In this document: piece by piece, positions 52,401 to 61,944 of the stretch
Layout: every line of letters starts with the position of its first letter
Position numbering within the stretch: the stretch's first letter is position 1
Source: Gracilaria domingensis
Taxonomy: Eukaryota > Rhodophyta > Florideophyceae > Gracilariales > Gracilariaceae
Length of the DNA stretch: 64,000 nt
Assembly: GCA_022539475.1 (NCBI GenBank)
Contig: VCMS01000076.1
Location: 62,001-126,000, forward strand
Reading direction: 5' to 3'
The notes under the pieces: generated by a model
Told to the model about the DNA's origin: nothing
The model's database searches: none
The model's input: the letters and a program-made list of their open reading frames with translations, nothing else
Program-made: the position numbers and the translations under genes

Positions 52401-52620
52401 TGGAGACTTGGGGAGCAGGACGCGTTGACGATTTTCGCTTTGGCGGGGGTTCGGGCGATGATGTGGGGTGAGGTTCGACAACACTGGGTTCGTCCTCTTG
52501 GACGAGAACGAAGGAGAGACGAGTGGTTGGGCGAGGGGTTGTCGGTGGAGAGGCGTCATCGCCGGATTGCTGTTCACACGCTTCCCAGTCGCTAAAGGAC
52601 TCATACATGAAGTCTTCCAT
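49420..52620 (-). CDS. protein with two dsRNA-binding domains and a degenerate DEDD 3'-5' exonuclease domain
   Basis: 1066 residues from ATG 52620 (no ATG in the 22 codons before). Residues 1-560 are disordered, rich in Pro/Ser/Asn/His. Two dsRBD-like segments follow: about 590-680 (IPQKKKFFVLLNP, then RNQKRAKKAAAKQLLSSL) and about 695-770 (LNAINQLVREGHLP, then NAKQKWARKALELLMEL); both end with the KKxAAKxLL-type helix. The C-terminal 230 residues resemble WRN-type RNase-H-fold exonucleases: LGAFIDSKLARL, ILCFSTANSCIVIRIG, VLEDPRIQKAAVGGEDGLDLL, SLKDLTKYWM. The motif-I DxE reads DSK, and the YAxxD of motif III reads YATLC. The exonuclease is therefore probably inactive and acts as a nucleic-acid or protein-binding module. 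A role in RNA silencing or editing is conjecture. Confidence 0.75.
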   Translation of the reverse strand: MEDFMYESFSDWEACEQQSGDDASPPTTPRPTTRLSFVLVQEDEPSVVEPHPTSSPEPPPKRKSSTRPAPQVSKKRRTHIPTGRQPSRPIKSTHPHKRAHNAELDVSVPVYDYNNRIPRHSQTHSSPPRRSMDANLGLETEEAFAPKRTSSVAVKRARHRLSNVESFERPPSRGSTLPPSVPHVTLDAIETSASAQRTPEAALAAHHMPRSRVTAAPINHKSRTFRLSNASKTTNASEPNKTSVAPPKPDRAVGHTGRSHQRRHSAPVSGTPNQSTPAMHHTPHNRAHGVMEGQATAAGNKDSRRRNSLPDPAVSSQQIRIPFATSPPVVGGPSFHNPYAVPTIPQGGQLRFDPSNMNTLPANATKVNDHGVPNQHFAHGGSHLGQIPDERVHALPPETILQLSRFPHPPFLPMPPMTSMMGYQTQLPLQPDFLPQVPQMVVHPFLQSPAGNVYQHQSTHFNPAMNGVPVSCNPFAVHPPMASRPGRDGPSFPPQPVIPQTNLDGRPPNGDTVTLKTKRGSRKNVEKPRISSGSDDDVQPKAAGEDVRSKNNKKQAATKQQPKRTVESSLLEVDAIPCDEEEDGVDYVSCLNQIPQKKKFFVLLNPRFEQVRVRGKAESGWKCTMCVQLQNKSPHEFIETTTVSRNQKRAKKAAAKQLLSSLKSNVPELFSTEPSGKQNVQPIRSQTALNAINQLVREGHLPNQPSCDAEEVSERDEDRWRYNGTLVTKDHGRKVFAEYGSSKVNAKQKWARKALELLMELKSPGAEQYRYVIEPERLSPKKTFASIPKASEVIVRTSDDEHSDAPCDDIVNDMDQNLELPSDYELVVAKTELDCERWFEAHAQPGAELGAFIDSKLARLSVDESFTSEHDNDSEELIRPILCFSTANSCIVIRIGERQTCENEADLDHATDTFWVPEVVAKVLEDPRIQKAAVGGEDGLDLLFEYHGIQCESIQDIAVSSLAIAGYGRVGSSQDLSSLKDLTKYWMRKEAKAISWEGIWPRKRLLVERWLGSDDKEVALAVLSAYATLCVRERVCDAARVKRMNNPGAANDLEVLSRRIVEVGAG

Positions 52621-52819
52621 GTTGGAGGCCCAAAGCGATGCGCAGCCGGCAGGTGTTTGGGTAGAGCGGGCGGAGGCGGGGGTCAAGGGGCAAGGGGAAC
52701 GGCTAAAGTGGCAGGCGTGGTGACTTTTGTTCTACAAGATGCATCCTTCACGACACGCGGTTCTGTTCTTTCCGTGACATAAATTTACTGTAACCTGCAG
52801 TGCTAACCTAGGGCTGCGG

Positions 52820-55800
52820 CTAACGCGGCGGAAGCGGAGTCGACAGCACTCTCCGCGACAGCTCGCGCACGGCGGACGGCGTGCTCGGGTTGGGCAGGTA
52901 GCGCGGCATGACGAACGCGCGCCCGTCCTTCATGCACTTTTGCTGCCACACAAACGTGCGCAGGAAGCCGAAGCACGTCTCTACTGCCTCCCGCGACAGC
53001 CGCGCGTTGCGCTCGCCAATCGCCGCCTTCTGCACCGCGTTGCCCGACAGCATCCACGACTCGCCGTCGCTGAACAGCGTGCGCAGCGACTCCGCGTCCG
53101 CCGCCGGCGGGTTTCCGCGCACGTCCGTCTGCGCGCTGAAGCCTATCCGCTTCGCCCGTTTTCGCCCCGCGCGCATGCCGTTCTCGTCCAGCGTCGCGCT
53201 TTCGTGCCTTTGTAGAATTCCCTCTCCCCTCTTCCGCTTCCTCGACTTGGGTGCACCCGGACTCGCTGCATGCGCCTGCTGCGCCAGCATCCGCTGCACA
53301 GTTGCCGCTGGCCCGCTTTTCTCCGCCCGCCGATCGATACCCACCGCGCTGCCATTGCTTCGCACGCCGCCACCCCGAACACCACCGCCAGCCCCACCGC
53401 TATCCTCTTTCGCTGGTCGTCGCGGAATCGACAGTCGCGATGAGAACTTGTTTGCGCCATCCCCTTCTCGTCCGCGACTACGGTCTGCATGCATCCTTCT
53501 CTCCTCCACCACCCCTCTTTTTCTAGCGTCGTCAGAGGCGGCCCGAACGTCGTTTATCGCTCGACTCCTAGCGTTTTCCTCACTCGTGCCACCATGCTTC
53601 ACCGCGCCCTTCAACTCAATCCCCTTGTTCAAAGATCCCTTGCTCTCCTCACGCCTCGCTCGTGACTCAGCCTGTCTCGGTATCACAGAGTTTTTTCTCC
53701 GTGCTCCAGATTCACTATCGTCTCGTCGTTTTGCTTTTTCTGGAGAGCCTTCCCGGCTTGACCCTCCTGAACCATCAGCGTTTCGCTCCGCTGCGACTTT
53801 CGGTGTTGCACTTAGTGTAGTCATGTATTTTACCAGTTTGGCAAACGATTTCGAAGCTTGTGTCAGGTTCGAAGTTGTCCTGTGACAATATTCGTCTTCC
53901 ATCCGTAGTTCATTTCCCTGTTCATCTTGCCAAAGCGATTTGATTTGCTTCTTCAACTCCCTCAGCCTTCTCCCAATCTTAATCCCTTCCCCAACCTTCT
54001 GCTTGAGTTTCGAGTCATTCGGCTCATCTGAAACATGCGAGAATAGCGTGCAGTATTTCTTCAACTCGCTGGCAAAAGGTTCGTCCGCAATAGCTAGCAG
54101 TTCTACCATACGTCTCCTCATATATACGTGCCAAGTAATTATGCCGTCAGTGGACCGAAACCATGGTCGCACACATTCGCGATTTCCGCTCATGTACACT
54201 GCTTTTAGCCCGCCAATTGTATCGTAGATTAACGAGATGCCGGAATTCACCAAAACAAGTTCCTTGAACAGAATGAATGCCTCATTGTTTGAAATAGATA
54301 CGCGTGTCCCATCTTCTAAAGCCTCTGCAATACATTTCAGATGAACGGCATCCAAATGAAATTGATCGGTATGGGCCTTTTGACCACCACTGAAACGTTC
54401 CCAAGACAGTAGCATAGCCCTCAGCCCAGCAATATCTTCGCGTCGAACTTCAGATTTCTTGGAACGGCGTACAGGTTGTACAGCTCCTCTGACTTCTGTG
54501 TTTGTTAGTCTTGCTAGCCTTGCAACATCGCTTTTGCAAAGCTGCAACTGAGTGAGCAGTTTCAGCGCCTTTTTATTAAGCACTGAATCGCGTTCTCTCG
54601 TATGAGTTGCAAACGCCGCCAACACACGTTTCTTCATGTAAAACGAGAGGTCCTCACCGGTCAAACCGTCATTTCTTCGACCTTCTTGTTGGACTTGTGC
54701 CACGAGGGTAAAAAGACTCTTTATGAGCGTTAAATAATGATCCCCAACAGGTCTCAACTCCCTCTTCTCCCTTTGGGCACTCTGTAAACCCTTCTCGGCA
54801 AGATTTGATACAGTTCGAACGCCGGTACTGTTCACAAGACTCTTTTCACTTGAATTGCGCCGTCTGACGCCGTCCACCGATGGAGAAGGATTTGCAATAT
54901 CTGCGGTTACCATATTTGCAACCGTTGGGGCTTCAATCTGAGCATTTTCGACTCTCACACTAGAAGCCTGTACTTCAGTATTCAAACTCTTCTTGGGAGG
55001 CGATGCCGGTTTGTTTCGCGATGTGTCCTCGATAAGCTTGGAAATAGGTGTTAAAGGGCGAGTGTGAGACTTTTCCGTTGACTTTTCACGACGATGTGCA
55101 TTTCGACGCTCAACTAGGTCACCCAAGGCCTTTCGTTTCTCCTTGGCGTAGGCTTCATCGGTTGGACTCAATTTCTTGGTGGCATGAGGCGGCTTCACTG
55201 GCGACGATGGAGATCTTGGTCGATCTTTTCTGGCGACGGTGGGCACACTCTTCGTTGGCGAACGAGGCAGCGATAGTGTAGGGGGGATAGTGGCATGGTT
55301 CGCATTCGTTGTTCTGTGTGGCTGCTTTGGAAGCGCTGTACTTGCATCGGGAGAGCGATTTGGCGCTTGCGCGTGCGTCGGGGATTCGGTCTGCAACGAA
55401 GAAGCGCGATTTGTCGGTTTTCCAGATTTCCTCTTCTTGCTCAAAACAGTGCACACCATGGGAGAGCGGTTGTATGCCGGAAAGGGCGGGTGGGCAGAAC
55501 TTGCGGCACGAGCAGTTTGCCGACTGACCGCAGGGTTTTGGGTGTTCCGCGCTGAAGCAGGATTCGGTGACGAACTCAAGGGGGCAGAAAGCTGGAGGGC
55601 GGGTTGAGCGTTAGCTGTGGGAAGCGCATCCTGCGTCAGGGGCGCAGTTGAAAGGGTAGATAGCCTTCTAGTTAGGGTGGGCATGGTATTCTGATTCAGT
55701 GAGGCGTTGTTGGGTGTGGGGAGGGCGGATGTGTTTTGCGCCAAGCGAGGAGGCGATATAGAGAGTTGGGCAAACACCTGCACAACGGGGTTGACAGAAA

Positions 55801-55930
55801 AGTTTGGACTTGGCACGGTTTGGACAAGCTCAGGAAGGTGCGGGAGTGAAGGGGAAGAGAGCGCAGCCTTTGGCGTCCAGACGCTATCTCGCACACCTTC
55901 CCCTTTGACGACGTACACAGATCTGGGCAT
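52820..55930 (-). CDS. large protein of unknown family, helical central domain
   Basis: 1036 residues, ATG 55930. Residues 1-400 are disordered, rich in Pro, Ser, Thr and Lys with basic clusters. A central helical domain (about 400-720) looks folded and conserved in style: DHYLTLIKSLFTLVAQVQQE, LLTQLQLCKSDVARLARLTN, AFILFKELVLVNSGISLIYD, GLKAVYMSGN. A second basic disordered part follows (many SRRR/KR runs, likely nuclear). The C-terminal 60 residues are again ordered (CFGFLRTFVWQQKCMKDGR, then RYLPNPSTPSAVREL). No domain recognised. It lies 199 nt upstream of the dsRBD gene on the same strand. Confidence 0.7.
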   Translation of the reverse strand: MPRSVYVVKGEGVRDSVWTPKAALSSPSLPHLPELVQTVPSPNFSVNPVVQVFAQLSISPPRLAQNTSALPTPNNASLNQNTMPTLTRRLSTLSTAPLTQDALPTANAQPALQLSAPLSSSPNPASARNTQNPAVSRQTARAASSAHPPFPAYNRSPMVCTVLSKKRKSGKPTNRASSLQTESPTHAQAPNRSPDASTALPKQPHRTTNANHATIPPTLSLPRSPTKSVPTVARKDRPRSPSSPVKPPHATKKLSPTDEAYAKEKRKALGDLVERRNAHRREKSTEKSHTRPLTPISKLIEDTSRNKPASPPKKSLNTEVQASSVRVENAQIEAPTVANMVTADIANPSPSVDGVRRRNSSEKSLVNSTGVRTVSNLAEKGLQSAQREKRELRPVGDHYLTLIKSLFTLVAQVQQEGRRNDGLTGEDLSFYMKKRVLAAFATHTRERDSVLNKKALKLLTQLQLCKSDVARLARLTNTEVRGAVQPVRRSKKSEVRREDIAGLRAMLLSWERFSGGQKAHTDQFHLDAVHLKCIAEALEDGTRVSISNNEAFILFKELVLVNSGISLIYDTIGGLKAVYMSGNRECVRPWFRSTDGIITWHVYMRRRMVELLAIADEPFASELKKYCTLFSHVSDEPNDSKLKQKVGEGIKIGRRLRELKKQIKSLWQDEQGNELRMEDEYCHRTTSNLTQASKSFAKLVKYMTTLSATPKVAAERNADGSGGSSREGSPEKAKRRDDSESGARRKNSVIPRQAESRARREESKGSLNKGIELKGAVKHGGTSEENARSRAINDVRAASDDARKRGVVEERRMHADRSRGREGDGANKFSSRLSIPRRPAKEDSGGAGGGVRGGGVRSNGSAVGIDRRAEKSGPAATVQRMLAQQAHAASPGAPKSRKRKRGEGILQRHESATLDENGMRAGRKRAKRIGFSAQTDVRGNPPAADAESLRTLFSDGESWMLSGNAVQKAAIGERNARLSREAVETCFGFLRTFVWQQKCMKDGRAFVMPRYLPNPSTPSAVRELSRRVLSTPLPPR

Positions 55931-56479
55931 CGTGACGGCCGCAAGTCGGAAGGCGTCAAGGAGTACCTGCGGCCGCTGGCCTTTATCTACGCTGAAGCTG
56001 GTGGCGAGGCAACCGCCGGGCTCCTACTCGGCAGTCGATGCCTGCACCCGATGTGGCTCAAAGTTGCCGCGAACCAGCGCACGGCTTTGTATTGACGAAC
56101 GCGCTATGCTACAAGAGACAGACCCTCAGGACGGCGCGTTCGTTGACCGCGTGGCCACGCCGACGACGTGGCCACAATGCACGCATCGACCTGACCCGAC
56201 TGTATTCGTCTGTTCATCATCAATAATGAGCTGCGTCGACAGCCGCTGCCGCTCCTCCACCGCCCATTCCCAGTTGTTCGCAGCTCGTGAGCACTCGCGA
56301 CGACGAACAGCCGCCAATTCGATGCGTAAACGGCGAAGATTGCGCGTTCGAAGACTCTCACGAGCGGCTTAGGCACCTTCCTGCAGCGCCCGTTCCCACT
56401 TCAATAAATCACATCTCAATACAACCGCAAACAGGGCTCAATCAATGCCCAACTGGCAACATTTACTGCACAATTAACT
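55931..56479. other. intergenic, codirectional
   Basis: 549 nt between the bZIP gene end and the start of the 1036-residue protein gene. Frames here overlap on both strands without family features. Confidence 0.6.
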
Positions 56480-57420
56480 CTACACTCTTCGTCGAGAGCC
56501 CCTGTTCTTCTTTCTCCGCCACTCTGCCGCATCCCATGTGCTGGGGCGTGGCACCTCACATTCATCCCCCTCCTCGTCGTCCCCGCTTTTCAGTTTGGCA
56601 TGCTGCAACGCCCGCGACAACTTATGAATCTCCATGTCCCGCACCACCACTTTTCTCTTGAGCTCTTTCATCTCGTCCAATATTTTTGACTCAAGATCAA
56701 GTCTTTCGCGCACTAAGCGGAACTGGCTCACTTGCATTTTCGCGTTCTCCTGCGACAGCATATCCACTCGTCTTTCCAGCTCTTTGATGTATTGCTTCTT
56801 GCGTTCACGACTCGCCGCAGCACTCTGACGATTCCGTTCCGCTCGCATTGCTTTCTTCACCTCTAAATCTGCGTCTTCTTCAGCGTCAGACGCTTGAGCT
56901 GATGCCGTCGTTGCCTGCGGCACAACCTCTTCAGTGTGTTCCATTTTGAGCGGCACGCCCATAGACCTACCGGCCACAGCACTGCTTGCACTACCGTTCA
57001 CATTGGCACCCACAGCGGCAAGCGCGCCAACGGTAGTGTTCAATCTCGCGCGGCTTGCTGATGCCGATAAACTGGCCACAACCTGCGACGTCTTTGAAGA
57101 TATAGATGACGAAGTGCTGTTGAGCATGCCTGCTGTGCTAACCGCGGCCTGCTTAATGGCAGAATTGGGCCTCTTCTGCCCGATGATAGAGGGAGGCGGA
57201 GGTTGAGGCGGCTGAAGTTGCATGGGCGTCGAAGTTATAGCACGCATTTTGGACGGCGCTTGCTTTGACTTCAACCCACGTGCAGCTTGAGCGGGGTGAA
57301 CTCTGGGTTGAGCTCGTGCTCCTTGAGCTCGGTTAGGGCCATGAGGGCGTTGAGGGAGACGCCTATTCGTCATGGAAGCCTGTGCGAATCTGGGGTGCAC
57401 TCTTTGCGGGATTGAACAAT

Positions 57421-57454
<34 letters not shown>

Positions 57455-58270
57455 TCCGGCCACGGCAGCGACTGTGGCATTGTTCGGCCTCTGTAGCGAA
57501 GAATTAGAGCTAGTGGCGAGAGTAGGTGCGGACGGAAAATTGCGTTGCGGCATGGGCGGTTGTGAATGTAAATGGGATACAGAAGCCATGGCCTGCGCTT
57601 GTCGCAGGACGGCCAGTAATGCAGGATTTGACACTGCAAGTGCTGGGTCTTGTATCTGTGGAGGCAATGACACCGGAAGCGCGGCGGCGGCGGCGGCGGC
57701 GGCTGGGTGGATGGAGGAATGAGGGTTGAGAAGAGGGGTAGCGGGAGAGTTAGTCGGATTCGTGCCCAGCGGAGTGACTGGAAGTGAGGCGGCGACGGAA
57801 GGCACTGGTGTGACACTGCGTATGGAGCCGGCTAGGCTGAGCGGGTGGGTGGGTGCCGGCGAGGACATCTGGGAGGCGAGTGCAGCCGCGAGCTGGGGCG
57901 TGGGTGCGTTGATGGCGGTTTGCTGCTGCACAGGCACTGGTATAATGGGGTCGCCGGATGTGGTGTTGCGCTCCTGGGCAAGGAGACCGGAATAAACATG
58001 GGGAGTGTTACACTTCACGTAGTCTAACAGCTCAGGGTTAATGTTGTTGAGTAGATCGGTTGTGGTCATATCCTCTAGCTCGAAGGGGAGCGCGGACACT
58101 GAGGGAACTGCGGCGGCAGCGGCAGCGGCAGCGGCAGCGGCAGCGGGGGCGGAAACTGGTGGCATGACGAGGGCGGCGGAGTGCGGCACATTGGAGGGGA
58201 AGGGCTCGGAGAATTGGGAGGGGGCGGCGGAGGCGGGGGGGACGGCGGCGGGGTAGTGAGGGTGATGCAT
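56480..58270 (-). CDS. bZIP transcription factor with polyalanine runs
   Basis: 596 residues, ATG 58270. The bZIP lies at the C-terminus: basic region AMRAERNRQSAAASRERKKQ (residues 474-493) with the N-x7-R DNA contact pattern, then a leucine zipper with heptads through ELERRVDMLSQENAKM and a second coiled segment to about residue 560, ending in a basic KKNRGSRRR tail. The N-terminal 470 residues are Ala/Pro/Gln/Ser-rich with at least four polyalanine runs coded by (GCC)n/(GCG)n triplets (57422-57453, 57679-57702, 58109-58144). An early acidic hydrophobic patch (FELEDMTTTDLLNNINPELL) could be an activation domain. The DNA target is probably an ACGT-like or CRE-like site, by family. Single exon. 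Confidence 0.92.
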
Positions 58271-58773
58271 TGTGGAGGGGTGGTTGTTTAAAGCGGCGGC
58301 GACGAGGCGGAAGAAGGAGACGACAGCGCGGGCGGGACGGGGTCGGGACGAGGGTAGCGGGCGAAGAGGGTGGGGTGGGGGGGGGGGGTGTCAGGTGGCG
58401 AGGCAGCGAGCAGCGGCGCTTGCTGGGCCGGGGTGGGGGGGGGGGGGCAGTGATGGGAGCGCGGAGCGGCGCGCCACGTCGACAGGCGCGTCTGGCGCAA
58501 ACGGCGCGGCTGTTTGGCGCAGCGGCGGCGCACAGCTTCCACTGCGTGCGCGCCGCGCGGCCAATGGGCGCCGCCCGTCGCCGTCGAAAATCGGGCAGCA
58601 GCCATTCGCGCGCCGCCGCGCATCTGCGACGCCTGGGGATCATCTCAGCGCCGCCTCCCTTTATTCGTGCTCGCCGCGCGCGCGCCCAATTGGCTCTGTT
58701 TCGCGCCCTCCTCCACGCCTTGTTCCCGCCCGGTCCCGCTCTTTATCAGCGCTACATATAGATACACACACCT
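58271..58773. other. GC-rich promoter region with poly-G runs
   Basis: 503 nt upstream of the bZIP ATG, with two runs of more than ten G (near 58377-58388 and 58438-58447) and GCGC clusters. No gene. Confidence 0.55.
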
Positions 58774-59862
58774 TCACGCATCTACCTTCGTCCGCATCTC
58801 GCCGCGCTTTACGTGCACCACTTGCACGCACCGCTCCCCGTCCACGTCCATCCCGCGGATCAGAGCCGCGCCGTCCCCGTCCTCGCGATCCCGAAAGCTC
58901 CGCCGCGCCCACTGCACCTCACACCCCATGTCGAAGAAGCTCATCTTTCGCACGCACCTGCACTCCGCGATCAGAGCCGTCATCAGCGTAGCTGCCCAGA
59001 TCACGCAGGCACCAACCAGTACTTCGGTTACAACCTTGGTCCCGTCCCGTCCGTCAACCTGCTCGTCCGGTCGAACGCATCGATCCGTCTTCAAACCGAG
59101 AAATGCTGTAGCGCGCAACCGCTCCTCGTCACGCTCCCCGTGGTCCATTGCCTGCGCCAGACGCATTGCCATTTCCTGCCCTTGCTTGCCGGCCACTCGA
59201 AACCTCACCCGTGTCTTTAGAAATGCGAACCAAGTCTTATTGCTCTCCTGGCTGCGTTCTTCGTTGGTGGGGCGTGAAGAGAAGTACAAGTCCTCCCCGT
59301 CCACAATAACGTAGACGCACGCCTCGTCCACGCACGCCGACGTCTCGTTCTGAACATCGCGGTTCTCCTCCCGGCCTCGATAATACCCGTACAGTTCCTC
59401 CTCTTCACAGCGAACAGCACGTTCTGCGTCGCTGTCATCTTTGACGGTGCTAATATTTGCACCATATTCCTTGACGAAAAAGTCTCCGTCCAGGTCCGTT
59501 TTTCGACACAGAATGCGCGCCTCGTCACCCAGCTCACCCGCTGTCAATGCCTGTGTGGCAAACGGCAACGCCACCACTCGCATGCAGTCGTCCGTAGTGT
59601 ATTGAGGAATTGTGACAGGGTCACTGAAGACTGAGAGCACAGTTTCCAACACCAGGAACAGCGCTAACGCGCCCCATGCAACTGCTCTTAGTCGATTCTT
59701 CTGAGAGCGTATGCACAATGTCCTGTTTCTTCTCAGAGCTCGACATTGCGATATTGTCTGCAGCCGACGCAGAGTCCGGTACAATGCCAGTTCACTCAGT
59801 GTTGACAAGAGCGTAGTTGTTACGCTAAAGAGATTTGCTGTGATTGAGATAACCACCATCAT
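58774..59862 (-). CDS. three-helix membrane glycoprotein, novel family, copy 1
   Basis: 362 residues, ATG 59862 (ATG pair). Helix 1 (about 1-28, VVISITANLFSVTTTLLSTL), a basic loop RRNRTLCIRSQKNRLR, helix 2 (VAWGALALFLVLETVLSVF, about 62-80). A 190-residue loop follows with eight cysteines (counting the one in CMRVVALP) and N-glycosylation sites (NIS, NET, NKT). Helix 3 (VLVGACVIWAATLMTALIA, about 290-308) precedes a tail with KMSFFDMGCEVQWARRSFRD. The tail and helix pattern match the gene at 60850-61944 (SFFDMRDPMHWAERTFR), so the two are paralogues arranged head to head. No known domain recognised. Confidence 0.75.
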   Translation of the reverse strand: MMVVISITANLFSVTTTLLSTLSELALYRTLRRLQTISQCRALRRNRTLCIRSQKNRLRAVAWGALALFLVLETVLSVFSDPVTIPQYTTDDCMRVVALPFATQALTAGELGDEARILCRKTDLDGDFFVKEYGANISTVKDDSDAERAVRCEEEELYGYYRGREENRDVQNETSACVDEACVYVIVDGEDLYFSSRPTNEERSQESNKTWFAFLKTRVRFRVAGKQGQEMAMRLAQAMDHGERDEERLRATAFLGLKTDRCVRPDEQVDGRDGTKVVTEVLVGACVIWAATLMTALIAECRCVRKMSFFDMGCEVQWARRSFRDREDGDGAALIRGMDVDGERCVQVVHVKRGEMRTKVDA

Positions 59863-60849
59863 GTAACACGCACAAAAGAGAGCATATGCTTCGGTTTCCC
59901 AGCGTCTGATTCTTCTTTAGGAGCTGACGCAGTCCAGGTTCACCACCTGTGATTCACAGACCGGAAACTATGACAATATTTATCGACAATGCTGTTGCCC
60001 TAACCATGATTCTTTACTTCAATTGCCGATATCCTCGGATCATCTGCCACGAACTCGATGCACACTGCAGATAGTTGAAGTTATTCTTATACTCTGTTTT
60101 CCGAACAGTATCTGTGCTTATGAGCAGTTATATCTTAGAAATGTGAGGAACATCTGAATAGAACGTTGAACAAAGTCGATGAGCCTTACGAGGGTAAGAA
60201 AAGCATCAATGGTATGATAGATACGTGGGAGACACGTAGTATAAGGATAACCTTATGTACGTGGCTTTGTTGGCAACGCAACCAATGAGAAGTAGGCATT
60301 CAGGTCCCTTGGACTCGCCGTAAGCAAGCAAGGAGCTTGAAGCTTTACGGTTTTCGGCTGGGTGGTGCTCATATGTGTACAGTACCAGTATCGCTGATTC
60401 ATAGGCTGAACAGTCGCGTTGGGACCAGAACAACTCCTGTTTCACTGGTATGATGACAGTTAACGAGGCGTTCAACTGTTGCCAATGCCTCGTTGACGGA
60501 CAGAAATCTTCAGCCTTGTTGCTGGAGCAGATTTGTTGGACCTCAGATAAGGTTACTGTCGGACGGGCCGACCGCTGCCAACAACAGGTAATCATCCTGA
60601 TCTACGAGCTATAAGTTACCTCTGAACAGAGCAAACATACGAGCTAAAAACTTAGCCGTTGTCGAACCGTATCATACTGCCACGACTTCTAGCTAGGCAT
60701 GCATAACGCATGCATGCATTAGGCAATGACCGCGCTTAGGATGCCCAAACGTTGAGAGCTGCGTGATCCGAGCATCACTTCTTCTCCCCTTCTTCTATGC
60801 TTCAATTCCCCCATTCTCGAACTTTGACAAGTTTAAACTTTCAACGACT
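59863..60849. other. shared promoter region of the head-to-head membrane-protein pair
   Basis: 987 nt between the two start codons. A 129-codon minus-strand frame (60206-60595, ATG start) lies inside; it has several Cys and one NAS site but no membrane helix or clear similarity to the pair, so it is not called. Confidence 0.55.
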
Positions 60850-61944
60850 ATGGTTATTATCGCGCTCAAGACAACCTTCGTCAATTTGATCATCAGCGCG
60901 CTTTCATGTTTATCAGAACTACTTGCTTTGTCTGCTCTGCTTGCCTTTCAAACCCACCGTGAATGCAGCTCGCTTGTGCAAGGTAACATACTTCCTGTCG
61001 CTCATTCGAAACGCCGTCGTCGCCAGCTGCAAGCGTGTGCTCTCATCTTCTTTGTAGCTCTGGAGCTTATATTAGTATTCGGCGTTCGTCAGTACACGGC
61101 CCTTCGTCTAGTTCCATGTATAGGAATCGACTCGTCACTTCGCTTCAACTCAGAAAGCAATTCTGCTGAGGCCGAGTCTGCCGCCGTGGACTGTCGAACT
61201 CTCAGTCGTGGCCGCCTCACAGAGCACAATGCTACATACTCCACAAGCACTGGAAAGATACGTTGTGGAAGGAAAGCTCTGCTCCATTTCCGTCTGAATT
61301 CCACAAACTTATTCACCACGCCCCTTCAAGCACAAGAGCCGTCTGTCAACACTAGTAATATAGTTGTGTCTTGCGCCTCCACCGTCGTTCCAATCCAAGA
61401 CAACAAATGTCTCCTCATTCTGAAAGCAAGTAACACTCTTTATATATCTGATCTTCTTTATACAAATCCACCGAATCAGTTCGCGGATGTACAAAATCTT
61501 CCATTTAGCGCCACCAATTTGCCATACACTGCGTCTCCCGAACAAATAAGGTATCTTGGCGTACGAGCTGCGAATACCTTAATAGGAGGCATTCGCGAGC
61601 CCACAAGATTTCGCCATCAGGTTTTTTCTGGATTCAGGAACCAGACATGTATGGAGAGGGACGGCGATCCTCTGCATACGGAAGTGAGTTCGGCCATGCT
61701 TGCTGCACTGATAGTGGTCTGGGTTCTATGCTTTCTAATTTACATTGTCCTGTGCTGCGCAAAGCCCCTGACTGCTTCTTTCTTCGATATGCGAGATCCT
61801 ATGCACTGGGCAGAACGGACCTTTCGCACAACGAAGGCTCCGTTGAAGAAGAATGTAGTTGTAAGGCTCATACGAATGGGTGGTACTGAACGCGTTCTTG
61901 TATGTAATGCAGATGACATCACTCCTTCCTTGGAAATGATCTGA
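60850..61944 (+). CDS. three-helix membrane glycoprotein, novel family, copy 2
   Basis: 364 residues from ATG 60850, the first ATG of its frame and the position matching the paralogue's start. Helix 1 (FVNLIISALSCLSELLALSALL), basic loop SKRRRRQ, helix 2 (ACALIFFVALELILVFGV), then a large loop with cysteines and several N-glycosylation sites (NAT, NST, NTS, NQT). Helix 3 (AALIVVWVLCFLIYIVLCC) precedes the signature tail SFFDMRDPMHWAERTFR. Length and topology match copy 1, but the large loop has diverged strongly, as expected for an exposed domain. Function unknown. Confidence 0.75.
   Translation: MVIIALKTTFVNLIISALSCLSELLALSALLAFQTHRECSSLVQGNILPVAHSKRRRRQLQACALIFFVALELILVFGVRQYTALRLVPCIGIDSSLRFNSESNSAEAESAAVDCRTLSRGRLTEHNATYSTSTGKIRCGRKALLHFRLNSTNLFTTPLQAQEPSVNTSNIVVSCASTVVPIQDNKCLLILKASNTLYISDLLYTNPPNQFADVQNLPFSATNLPYTASPEQIRYLGVRAANTLIGGIREPTRFRHQVFSGFRNQTCMERDGDPLHTEVSSAMLAALIVVWVLCFLIYIVLCCAKPLTASFFDMRDPMHWAERTFRTTKAPLKKNVVVRLIRMGGTERVLVCNADDITPSLEMI

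Noticed and set aside
60206-60595. 129-codon minus-strand frame between the paired membrane-protein genes
   Set aside because: It has an ATG and several Cys but no signal peptide or membrane helix and no convincing match to the pair.
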